NCBI GenBank assembly: GCA_002727275.1
Contig: PBWO01000052.1
Coordinates: forward strand, 1 to 15,114
Direction of reading: 5' to 3'
Length of the DNA: 15,114 bases
Source: Methanobacteriota archaeon
GTDB taxonomy: Archaea > Thermoplasmatota > Poseidoniia > Poseidoniales > Thalassarchaeaceae
Shown here: positions 8,501-15,114 of the stretch, piece after piece
Position numbering within the stretch: position 1 is the first letter of the stretch
Layout: every line of letters begins with the position of its first letter
The notes under the pieces: generated by a model
The model's input: the letters and a program-made list of their open reading frames with translations, nothing else
Database searches by the model: none
What the model was told of the DNA's origin: nothing
Translations under genes and position numbers: made by a program

Positions 8501-9132
8501 CCGAACTCGCTGGAGAAGAACTTCCGCCGATTCGAATTAGAGGTCTTATTGATCGTGTCGATGCGCTTCCTTCAGGCCTAGAATCTGAAACTTGGCTGAA
8601 TCAAGACGGTGACGATAAAATCGCACCTTTACGACTTCACGGCTCTGGATGGAAACCTCGAAGACTGATTGCAATCAGGGATTTGAAAACATCTGAGAGT
8701 AAGACGGCAGAGGAGAGACATTCTGATGGTCTACTGCAGGAGTTGCAATTGGCTCTGTATGCTAGGGCATGGGAGATAGCACATCCAGGGGACTTAGTGG
8801 TAGCTGCAGGGATATCATTGTTCAGTCATGACACAGAGCACATGATTGAAGTCTCCGATAGATATCTGAGTGACCAAACTAAAATCGGGACTACAACGAA
8901 CATTACAGCCCCACTCTTCCGTTTCACCGATGAAACCCCACCTCCGGACAGCGACCACTTCAGAGCATGGCTGACTCATCGCCTCATAGTCGCCCTGCGA
9001 ACTGCCCAAGGAGCCTCTGAAGGCAATGTCCATCCAACACCTACCAAGGTAAAGAAATCCAGCAACAAGAGAGTCTGCGCATATTGTCCAGTAAGTGATG
9101 TATGCAATGTCGCGATAAAGGAGAGATTCTGA
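5551..9132 (+). CDS. AddB/RexB-like nuclease subunit: inactive helicase fold plus 4Fe-4S PD-(D/E)XK nuclease
   Basis: The 1193-residue product matches the size and layout of AddB (~1160 in Bacillus). The N-terminal ~700 residues look like a decayed superfamily 1 motor: a LLVIYPTETSRR strand-loop in place of motif Ia and an LLDVDGIVMLDHPP segment like the AddB iDGF...P region, but no GxGKT near the N-terminus. The C-terminal nuclease is clear: C823, H855 (GELLHFVHH), D1001 (GLIDRVD), D1044 and K1046 (IRDLKTS), Q1066 (LQLALYARAW), then C1176, C1179 and C1185 (CX2CX5C). One distant Cys plus three clustered ones is the AddB/Cas4 4Fe-4S pattern. ATG 5545 would add two residues, and a TTG at 5446 would overlap the upstream gene by 32 bases. 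The stop overlaps the next ATG by one base (TGATG), so it should form a complex with the following subunit in double-strand-break end processing. Confidence 0.85.
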   Translation: MSHEFNVQVTCEEVPRGRMPGWLLSHLTTQSLGPGDEADHQSRLLVIYPTETSRRQSISKIQGGHALDKTLHHTIASLRSSLLADLRVPRLLSTEAPFEIILHEECSKAASQLAFPLINPLPNMSWGRGKTSALSDLHTYLSKQSSTDKWDGPGITSFRRVIQDLEERLGGTHPDMATQRVIEGLRNSDTPFTLLDVDGIVMLDHPPSLPKSEIEMLLTISSHCPIHQLTHPGNFRLGHHGLMLLDEHPLSEMSQLPEWIPPHQPENTTPDNSVSRLMLQREEHSFDASIALVGERLEASQDSRITIIDPALDSNLHKWSQRLKSIGIEVPNTKVPCSSHSVGHWIRALANLPHGPDAFCLQHLRSLAIQSSIIPFDSSTEHPSNSRIRPVADPEVLTRLARDDHVLGGPGTLERWLRTLSRPAASRYDHISKESTQWWLLCLVESLRPLLNREDLQALSDENITIGCESGETLLLPESPSDGDAWLNQLFSSLDLQSLMEHSDGEGTTPAAVIQAIFRDHRALRSYQNSLGMKSPVSGHDWVEEFTHLLTRSGVEANIPSSQRVTLLTPADALGCTADCIIMANLSSSSWDLTVPKMAFLGEEERHSADILRPDGPIRDARHYLESILASANEVILLDPSLDDTSPPAAPLREWATENDPMNEAEQFSIDSDSPLEPRGERQLEGALMSRMISAPRAPLNANSITIPLDAALQRDRERRQPKNTDDDGYLPNSANNHLMFADVTEFSRTTPKTLNAPRLNQRWPVIGGFTDGGKKTPSIDFRPVNPHETGVSISDARHGHNDGAEQNIKIWSPSRLHDWLNCPRMGWLSNSLRSDQDERQSEDIDPRTHGELLHFVHHDMICKTLGMEIGIERQINEDTTPLTVSSSGFSEEEVMRVAMESLDSRAPWLDRTDAVSNHRLRVLTGLERSDWNDWLADPADILTSGRIGTIVRAEFDLSATAPLCLEWDMSEFDENGIEISIPSELAGEELPPIRIRGLIDRVDALPSGLESETWLNQDGDDKIAPLRLHGSGWKPRRLIAIRDLKTSESKTAEERHSDGLLQELQLALYARAWEIAHPGDLVVAAGISLFSHDTEHMIEVSDRYLSDQTKIGTTTNITAPLFRFTDETPPPDSDHFRAWLTHRLIVALRTAQGASEGNVHPTPTKVKKSSNKRVCAYCPVSDVCNVAIKERF
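9117..9125 (+). promoter_or_regulatory. AAAGGAGAG ribosome-binding site for the AddA-like gene
   Basis: A strong purine-rich Shine-Dalgarno stretch lies inside the last codons of the AddB-like gene. GGAG at 9120-9123 is eight bases before the ATG at 9132. It fixes the start of the AddA-like gene there rather than at the ATG at 9102, which has no such site, and it supports translational coupling of the two subunits. Confidence 0.7.
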
Positions 9133-12100
9133 TGCGACTCAACACAGCCCAGCGACTAGCGCTCAACATTGACTCTCATATCGTGATAGATGCAGGTGCA
9201 GGAACTGGTAAGACCAGCACTATCGTGCACAGAGTAATAGAGCACTATCTGACAGAAGATCAGAGAGCTACTAGGATTCTGCCCACGCCGGAGCGACCCG
9301 CGAGACTCTCTGGGGGGATGATTACCGCCCCTTCTTCTGAGAGGATAGATCTCAGGGAATGGGGGGGACTGCTTCCCGGTGAGGTCGTACTGCTGACTTA
9401 CACAAACCGAGCCGCAGATGAGATGCGTGACAGACTTAGGCGAGATATCGCTGGACTGAAGCCTGGCCCGGCGGGGTCGGGCGAGACTGGAAGGAGCGAC
9501 CCGAGAATCAGAGATTCTGGTTTTGGAGAACAGTTGTTGACTCTAATTGAGGATGCTCCCATCGGCACCATCGACTCATTCCTGAATAAACTAGTTTCAC
9601 CCTATCGTGGCCATTTGGGAGATGCTCTTAGTCGCGAGAACGTATCAGATGCAGGACGCGCCATGTTGGTGGAATCTGCCCTCAATACACTTTGGAGACT
9701 TCCGAACTCTACATCGAATATTGGAGAAGCAGTGGATGCCGGATTACCATCTCACATGGCATCAGAAATCCTATCTGCCCGAGATCGCATAGCAAGACAT
9801 TACTCGGGTAGATGGACAGCTGCCAATGTCCTACGCAGTCTAATCGGCAACTCCGTATTCATCGAAGAAGCATCTCGAAGCCTTATGGAAGGAGGCCAAT
9901 TCTCTCCCGAACTATTACATCAGCAGATTATGGCCTCAATTGAATCCTCAGACATCCGTCAACACGCAGAAATAGTCCACTCAATAATCAGCAGATTCTG
10001 TAATCTGGTGAAGGATAACTCAGCGGTTTTGGCCCTAGAAGGATGGCCTGCAGAATCGAGGATGGCCTGCGTAGATGAACTCTCGGAAAACCTTCCAGAA
10101 GATCCATGGGGTCAACTGGTTTGGTTGGGTCATGTGCTTGAGTGCACCCTAAATCGAGGAGGTTATCTGAAGAAGAAACTATCTTTCCTTCCTCACAATA
10201 ACCTACCTTCTGATGATTGGGTCTCGGGAATAGGCAGGGTTTCAATAATCAAGAACAAAATCACCAAGGAACATGTCAAGTCGGGATTCAAGGACGTTTC
10301 TGATGACCTAAAATCCGCTTGGTCAACCGATTCTGGACTACTTGTTCTGCATTTCACCAAACTGGCGATGTTCCTGGATGGCATCAGGCCGCCCGCCTCG
10401 CCAGATTCTTGGAGGCCAACAGTGACCCCATTATCAGAACCTCTCCCAGAGCGGATAAATTCTCGGCCACAGGACTACGGATTCAGCCTTGAGGCCGAGG
10501 TCAGGAACCTCGAGGACCTATATCTCGTTCATCACGGATTCAAGGGGATATTACAGAAGTTGAAGGAGAGAGATGAGGTACATGACTTCGATGATATCCT
10601 GAGGCTCGCCGGAGACTTGCTGCTGGCAAACTGCCCTTACACTTGCAGATCTTTCTATCCAGAATCTATGCAGAATACTCTCGACTCAATCTCGAACAGT
10701 CCGTGGACGGATGATCATATCCATATGACCTTCGATGAACTAAATCGGTTGGAAGCAAACCCAAGCCTCGCCGGTGAGGCCGCCTCTGACCTTGGCCCTA
10801 TTCGAAACGACCTACAGTTCAGGTACGATTTACTCAAATCAATCAGGAGAAGATACAGGGCATTCATCATCGACGAGGCTCAGGATAATTCTCCTTTACA
10901 ATGGAGGTTGCTTGCTAGGTTATGGGGCGAGAGGAGAGTTGAGGATGGCGAACCCGAGACACCGGACACGCCCTGGCAGCCCACCGTTTGCTATGTCGGC
11001 GATGTCAAACAGAGCATCTACGCATTTAGACAGGCGGAAGTGACCGGTTTCCTTGAATACGCCCGCCATTTGATGTTAGTCAACGAACACGAGTTCGCCA
11101 GCGTACCGGCGCTGGTTCGCAAACCCACACTTCGCAAGGATTCTCACAGCCGTGATCCAAGAAATGCGCATGCTCTGACCATCGCCAAGGCCAGTGAGCA
11201 CATGGAGAAAGGAGGAAGAGAACTTGTTCCTTGGATTCCGTTTAATGCCACCGACAGAAATCTCCCTGCACCAGAAGAATCAGAGGTTAAACGCCGCAGA
11301 CGTGGGATGATCTCTCTACAGGTAAACTACCGCACCAGTGGAGGATTACTCAGAGCGATGAACGAATGGTGGGAGGATATCTTTTCTCACCGCCATAGGC
11401 TGTTCCCATCTGCCGATTTCTATGCAACGCCTCAAACGCTGTTCGCAAATCCTGACAAACAGGACGATTCTGGAGCCATCGAATGGCTGTGTCCTCTTTC
11501 CACAGGTGGAGAACAGGACCCCCCTGCAGACCTGACACTACCCCTAGACCCATTTGGCCCCGGACTACCAGACTCACTTGAGCGTCAGGCGCAGATGGTC
11601 GCCTTACGTGTTCGCAGCCTGATACTTGGAGAAACTATCAGAGTACGCGATTCCGATGGTGGTTGGCACGAAATTGAGGCGGAGGAGACCGTGGCTCCAA
11701 GTGATATCATGATTCTACTCCCGACTAGACCCAATCTCAGAGACATTGTCATCAGACATCTCCGAAATCATGGAGTTCCAGCCCAAGCAGACCGAGAAGG
11801 AGGTCTGCTTGAAAGACCCGCAGTCCACGCCTTGGATGGACTTCTACAACTCATCGCCCGACCTTCTTCAAGACACAGCGCAGCTTGGGTTGCCCGCTCA
11901 CCAATCATCGGGATGGATGACTCACAATTGCAAGCTTATCTAGACGACTCCAGTAGAGGAGAGAACCTCTTGTACCGACTCTCGGAACACTGTCCAAATG
12001 ATAGGCTAAGGGCATTGGTGGATAGGTGGATAGAACTCTCATCATGCGGACGAATAATCGATTTACTTGAGGATACAATAGACCATTCAGATCTCCTCGT

Positions 12101-14039
12101 CGGGCATCACGACTCGGTTTCAATTCAGGATGTTGAGAACTTCGTAGAGATGGTCAGAGAACTCGCTCTAGATGTCGGCGGCGACCCTATGGTACTTGCC
12201 GATAGAATCCGCAATCTTAGAGAAGATAATTCCGATGCCATCGAGGCTGTAAATACCCCTCCAAGCGATGCCGTTCGAGTTATGACCATACACAGTGCTA
12301 AGGGGCTTGAGGCCAAAGTGGTCTTCTTAGTTGACTTGTTCTCAGATAGGGGGACCAACATGACTAACGAGAACAAGAGTCGCCTGATTGTCAGTCCCGA
12401 GATGTTCTCTGGAAATCCAAAACCCTGGCCGGGCCCAGGCTCGCCCCAGTCAGCAGTATGGCATCATGTCAGTTGGCTACACCGCGCTCGCAAGGATGCC
12501 GAGGCGAGACGACTACTCTATGTCGGAGCCACAAGAGCCGAGGAGAGATTAGTGATTGTCGGCTCTCCTCGCAAGACCGCTTGGGAAAATGGCAACGGAC
12601 TGGTTATTCCATGGACATACGACAAGTCATTGCCACAACTAGGACAGATGTGGATTGAGTCCCTTAGGCAAGGTTCACTAAGACGATCCGAGGACGACTC
12701 ACCTTGGATTGATGAGCAGGATGTTCAAGATCCGCAGCCTCTCAGGACCCGAGGAGTCAGGAATTTTAATCCAGTCAGAATGCTCGCCAACGGTTCGATT
12801 GGAGATGCTCAGACCCTAGACGGAATGCTCATCTTGCATCACCCCAATTGCTTCGAAAACGAAGATTCTGTATTGACCCCACTTCAGAGAATCGAGAGAA
12901 TGAATACTGCTGCCAAATCGTCAGGTTCTAGCACCGAACTCACCACTGAACCGCGAAACGACTCTTCACCCAGAATTACTCTCTCGCCTAATCGCCTTCC
13001 AATATTTGATGAGTGTCCCAGAAGGCAGTGGTACGAAACGAGAGGCGGACTTTTCCCTGACCCGATTATACCCTCTGACAAGTTAGTAGAATCAACAGGT
13101 TTGCCCAGCAAGGTTGACCCTGCGACATTTGGGACCATCTTCCATAGAGTGCTGGAGATAGGATTGGGTAACCCCGGAATCGATGGTCAGCCTAGCGCGC
13201 CTCTGTTACCTTCGTGGACTGTGCAACAAGAGGACAGAATAAACGACTCCAAGATTCACGAGATTGTTTTCAACGAGTTGCTGCCACCCGATGCTGACGA
13301 GGCTAGAACCGCAGAATTGGTAGTCATGATGGCTGACCGCGTCAGCTCAGGGCCACTCGGTGCGATGATTCGCAAGGAAACCGTTCGAAATCACAATTTG
13401 GAGGCACTCAGGACAGAGATGCCATTCCATATCTCAATCGATGTTGAAACTGACAACACAACTAGGAATAGATGGAGTCCTGATGGCAATATACGGATTT
13501 CCAGTCACGACAGCGCTATAGTCGAGATGAGTGGAATAATCGATCTTGTCATTTGCACGGTATCCTCAGATGGCCAGCCTGCCATACGTGCAGTAGATCT
13601 GAAGACAGAGGATGCCGGATCGATTGATGCCGACTCTCCCACTGGACTCATTGAGACACTTGGCTCTGAAGAAGTGGGGCCCGCCAATCATTCAGAGATG
13701 GAGATTCTCTCCAAACACGGTCTACAACTTGCGCTCTACTATCGTGCACTCAAGAGCATCGAGGACGCCAGAGCGGCCCAAGGAATACCGTCTCGACAGG
13801 TACTACCTCCTGCTATTCTGGTTGGTGTTACAGGAAGAGTGGTTGAGTATCCAGAAGAGATGCTAGCAGATTCACTTACGAACCTAGATGCATTGCTAGA
13901 GAGAAGCGCGAGAATGTCACTGTCTTCATCAGTACCACTATCTCGGTTTGAGAGACTACCATCTGAGTCATCAGAGGTGTGCGACAGATGCCCATTCAGC
14001 AGAGGCCTCATTCCAATTTGTGGTCCGCAGGATGAATAG
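9132..14039 (+). CDS. AddA/RecB-like UvrD helicase with C-terminal 4Fe-4S PD-(D/E)XK nuclease
   Basis: This 1635-residue protein has a complete SF1A motor: LNTAQRLAL Q-motif, Walker A AGAGTGKT (21-28), motif Ia VLLTYTNRAADEMR (~85-98), motif II DEAQD (581-585), motif III GDVKQSIYAFR (623-633), motif IV QVNYRTS (730-736), motif V MTIHSAKGLE (1051-1060) and motif VI LYVGATRAEE (1129-1138). So it should be the ATP-driven translocase. The nuclease follows: C1295, H1338 (GTIFHRVLE), D1471 (GIIDLV), D1489 and K1491 (VDLKTE), Q1532 (LQLALYYRA), then C1617, C1620 and C1630 (CX2CX9C). AddA proteins are usually near 1230 residues. The excess lies between Walker A and motif II and between motifs III and IV. 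With the AddB-like partner it would unwind and resect linear duplex DNA for recombination or degrade foreign ends. Actinobacterial AdnAB is an alternative relative. The family call is firm; the exact name is not. Confidence 0.92.
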   Translation: MRLNTAQRLALNIDSHIVIDAGAGTGKTSTIVHRVIEHYLTEDQRATRILPTPERPARLSGGMITAPSSERIDLREWGGLLPGEVVLLTYTNRAADEMRDRLRRDIAGLKPGPAGSGETGRSDPRIRDSGFGEQLLTLIEDAPIGTIDSFLNKLVSPYRGHLGDALSRENVSDAGRAMLVESALNTLWRLPNSTSNIGEAVDAGLPSHMASEILSARDRIARHYSGRWTAANVLRSLIGNSVFIEEASRSLMEGGQFSPELLHQQIMASIESSDIRQHAEIVHSIISRFCNLVKDNSAVLALEGWPAESRMACVDELSENLPEDPWGQLVWLGHVLECTLNRGGYLKKKLSFLPHNNLPSDDWVSGIGRVSIIKNKITKEHVKSGFKDVSDDLKSAWSTDSGLLVLHFTKLAMFLDGIRPPASPDSWRPTVTPLSEPLPERINSRPQDYGFSLEAEVRNLEDLYLVHHGFKGILQKLKERDEVHDFDDILRLAGDLLLANCPYTCRSFYPESMQNTLDSISNSPWTDDHIHMTFDELNRLEANPSLAGEAASDLGPIRNDLQFRYDLLKSIRRRYRAFIIDEAQDNSPLQWRLLARLWGERRVEDGEPETPDTPWQPTVCYVGDVKQSIYAFRQAEVTGFLEYARHLMLVNEHEFASVPALVRKPTLRKDSHSRDPRNAHALTIAKASEHMEKGGRELVPWIPFNATDRNLPAPEESEVKRRRRGMISLQVNYRTSGGLLRAMNEWWEDIFSHRHRLFPSADFYATPQTLFANPDKQDDSGAIEWLCPLSTGGEQDPPADLTLPLDPFGPGLPDSLERQAQMVALRVRSLILGETIRVRDSDGGWHEIEAEETVAPSDIMILLPTRPNLRDIVIRHLRNHGVPAQADREGGLLERPAVHALDGLLQLIARPSSRHSAAWVARSPIIGMDDSQLQAYLDDSSRGENLLYRLSEHCPNDRLRALVDRWIELSSCGRIIDLLEDTIDHSDLLVGHHDSVSIQDVENFVEMVRELALDVGGDPMVLADRIRNLREDNSDAIEAVNTPPSDAVRVMTIHSAKGLEAKVVFLVDLFSDRGTNMTNENKSRLIVSPEMFSGNPKPWPGPGSPQSAVWHHVSWLHRARKDAEARRLLYVGATRAEERLVIVGSPRKTAWENGNGLVIPWTYDKSLPQLGQMWIESLRQGSLRRSEDDSPWIDEQDVQDPQPLRTRGVRNFNPVRMLANGSIGDAQTLDGMLILHHPNCFENEDSVLTPLQRIERMNTAAKSSGSSTELTTEPRNDSSPRITLSPNRLPIFDECPRRQWYETRGGLFPDPIIPSDKLVESTGLPSKVDPATFGTIFHRVLEIGLGNPGIDGQPSAPLLPSWTVQQEDRINDSKIHEIVFNELLPPDADEARTAELVVMMADRVSSGPLGAMIRKETVRNHNLEALRTEMPFHISIDVETDNTTRNRWSPDGNIRISSHDSAIVEMSGIIDLVICTVSSDGQPAIRAVDLKTEDAGSIDADSPTGLIETLGSEEVGPANHSEMEILSKHGLQLALYYRALKSIEDARAAQGIPSRQVLPPAILVGVTGRVVEYPEEMLADSLTNLDALLERSARMSLSSSVPLSRFERLPSESSEVCDRCPFSRGLIPICGPQDE

Positions 14040-14083
14040 CACTGAGTCGAAGAATCCATTTGCCCATCACCACACACAGGGCC

Positions 14084-15114
14084 ATGGCAATCGACTTGAA
14101 TGCTCTAGCAAAGAGAAGCGACGAAATCTGGGAGGAGTCAATACTGCCCAGTCTAATGGAGTTCATCAGCATCCCCGCACTCTCTCCCCTCTTTGAGCCT
14201 AAATGGGCCGAATTGGAAGAACTCGACGCTACAATTGACTTGTTCTGTGCTTGGCTTGATGAGCAGAAAATCGCTGGACTGAGCCACGAAATCCACCGAA
14301 TAGACGACAAGTCTCCAGTTCTTCTGGTGACTATCGAAGGCACCGGACCAGGAGAGGTGATTTTCTACTCACATCTAGACAAACAACCTTCCAAACCCGA
14401 TCTTTGGTCAGAGGGACTACACCCTCTGAAGGCTGTACGCAGAGACCCCTGGCTGTTCGGCAGAGGCTCTGTCGACGACGGGTATGGGGGATATCTCTGT
14501 GTCACATCAATTCGACTTCTGCAGGAAGCAGGAATCCCGCATCCTCGGTGCTCTTTCCTAATCGAAACCTGCGAAGAGTCAGGCTCATTCGACCTCCCGC
14601 CTTACTTGGACGCACTGAGCGAGCAACTTGGAGACCCAGACATGATAGTAGTCTTGGACAGTGGAGGGCCTGACTATGACCACGTTTGGATGACCGAGGC
14701 TCTGAGGGGACTAGTCTCAGGAACCCTATCGGTGCGTGTCTCGCATGAGGGAATCCACTCGGGCACATCAGGAGGAACTATCCCCTCTTCTTTCAGAGTC
14801 CAGAGAATGCTACTCGATAGAGTAGAGGATTCATCCACTGGAGAGATTCTCATACCAGAGATGCATGTGGAAATTGGCGAAGACATCCGCGAGAAAGCGG
14901 CGGCCCTTGCATCAGTTGTAGGGGACAGCCTCTGGGAACAATTCCCTACAGTCAACACGCTCATCCCGGTAGCCGATTCGACAGAAGACATGATTATCGC
15001 TATGAATTGGCAACCGACACTATCTATCATCGGTGCAGATGGCATGCCTTCAGTGCAAGTCGCAGGCAACGTACTGAGAACTAATACCGATCTAAAACTC
15101 AGTTTCAGAATCCC
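14084..15114 (+). CDS. M20-family metallopeptidase (dipeptidase / deacylase type), 3' end outside window
   Basis: The frame is open from ATG 14084 to the window edge, giving 343 codons. It is a zinc-dependent M20 amidohydrolase of the carnosinase/CPG2/ArgE group. Metal and catalytic residues are in place: H97 and D99 in FYSHLDKQP, D131 in GRGSVDDGYGG, the E164-E165 pair in ETCEESGS, and D192 in VVLDSGGP. The lid-domain segment with H225 in SHEGIHSG, followed by a GGTIPSS stretch and STGEILIP, matches the dipeptidase type most closely. The usual DDKG is DDGYGG here. The last catalytic His is expected beyond the window. There is no signal peptide, so it is probably a cytoplasmic hydrolase of dipeptides or N-acyl amino acids; the substrate cannot be told from sequence. 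The start is the first ATG after the upstream stop, with a 44-base gap and no strong Shine-Dalgarno. Confidence 0.9.
   Translation, partial: MAIDLNALAKRSDEIWEESILPSLMEFISIPALSPLFEPKWAELEELDATIDLFCAWLDEQKIAGLSHEIHRIDDKSPVLLVTIEGTGPGEVIFYSHLDKQPSKPDLWSEGLHPLKAVRRDPWLFGRGSVDDGYGGYLCVTSIRLLQEAGIPHPRCSFLIETCEESGSFDLPPYLDALSEQLGDPDMIVVLDSGGPDYDHVWMTEALRGLVSGTLSVRVSHEGIHSGTSGGTIPSSFRVQRMLLDRVEDSSTGEILIPEMHVEIGEDIREKAAALASVVGDSLWEQFPTVNTLIPVADSTEDMIIAMNWQPTLSIIGADGMPSVQVAGNVLRTNTDLKLSFRI

Noticed and set aside
9102..9131. ATG 9102 as start of the AddA-like gene
   Set aside because: The ten extra residues lie inside the end of the AddB-like gene. The strong AAAGGAGAG site and the Q-motif position both favour ATG 9132.
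8017..9132. Cas4-like nuclease suggested by the 4Fe-4S PD-(D/E)XK domain
   Set aside because: It is the C-terminal part of a ~1200-residue AddB-like protein, and there are no cas genes or CRISPR repeats in the window.
14404..14673. Separate 89-residue + strand frame inside the peptidase region
   Set aside because: It is an out-of-frame shadow of the M20 gene, whose own frame has all the expected metal-binding motifs.

Overview
The window carries six protein-coding genes that all read on the + strand, packed almost end to end, plus a possible fragment of a divergent gene at the left edge. I see no rRNA, tRNA, CRISPR array, insertion sequence or integrase. The organism is probably an uncultured marine archaeon of the Marine Group II/III (Thermoplasmatota, Poseidoniales-like) kind. 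This is inference. It rests on a large secreted RCC1 plus GCC2/GCC3 repeat protein with a C-terminal membrane anchor and basic tail, on a GGTGAT ribosome-binding site that pairs with the archaeal 16S 3' end, and on tight gene spacing with ATGA and TGATG junctions. A bacterial origin is not excluded by what is visible here.

Layout. Positions 1-151: an AT-rich leader that may hold two divergent promoters, with a possible minus-strand gene fragment at 1-80. Positions 152-3412: a 1086-residue surface protein with seven RCC1-type propeller repeats, about fifteen cysteine-rich GCC2/GCC3 repeats and a membrane anchor. Positions 3457-4503: L-threonine aldolase, with a perfect 17-nt inverted repeat directly before its ATG. 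Positions 4500-5477: a secreted thioredoxin-fold protein that overlaps the aldolase by ATGA and ends in an LPATG-hydrophobic-basic tail. Positions 5551-9132 and 9132-14039: a translationally coupled AddB-like / AddA-like helicase-nuclease pair. Positions 14084-15114: the start of an M20-family metallopeptidase, cut by the window end.

The most notable content is the AddAB-like pair. The second protein has a complete UvrD-type motor (motifs I, Ia, II, III, IV, V and VI) and a C-terminal PD-(D/E)XK nuclease. The first protein has a decayed motor without a Walker A motif and its own PD-(D/E)XK nuclease. Both nucleases carry the one-plus-three cysteine pattern of a 4Fe-4S cluster, whereas in classical AddAB that cluster belongs to AddB. 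Archaeal DNA end resection is usually attributed to HerA-NurA with Mre11-Rad50, so an AddAB/RecBCD-like machine in such a genome is worth a second look. It probably processes double-strand breaks or degrades invading linear DNA. The metabolic, redox and peptidase genes around it look like ordinary operon neighbours, and no functional link is evident from sequence alone.
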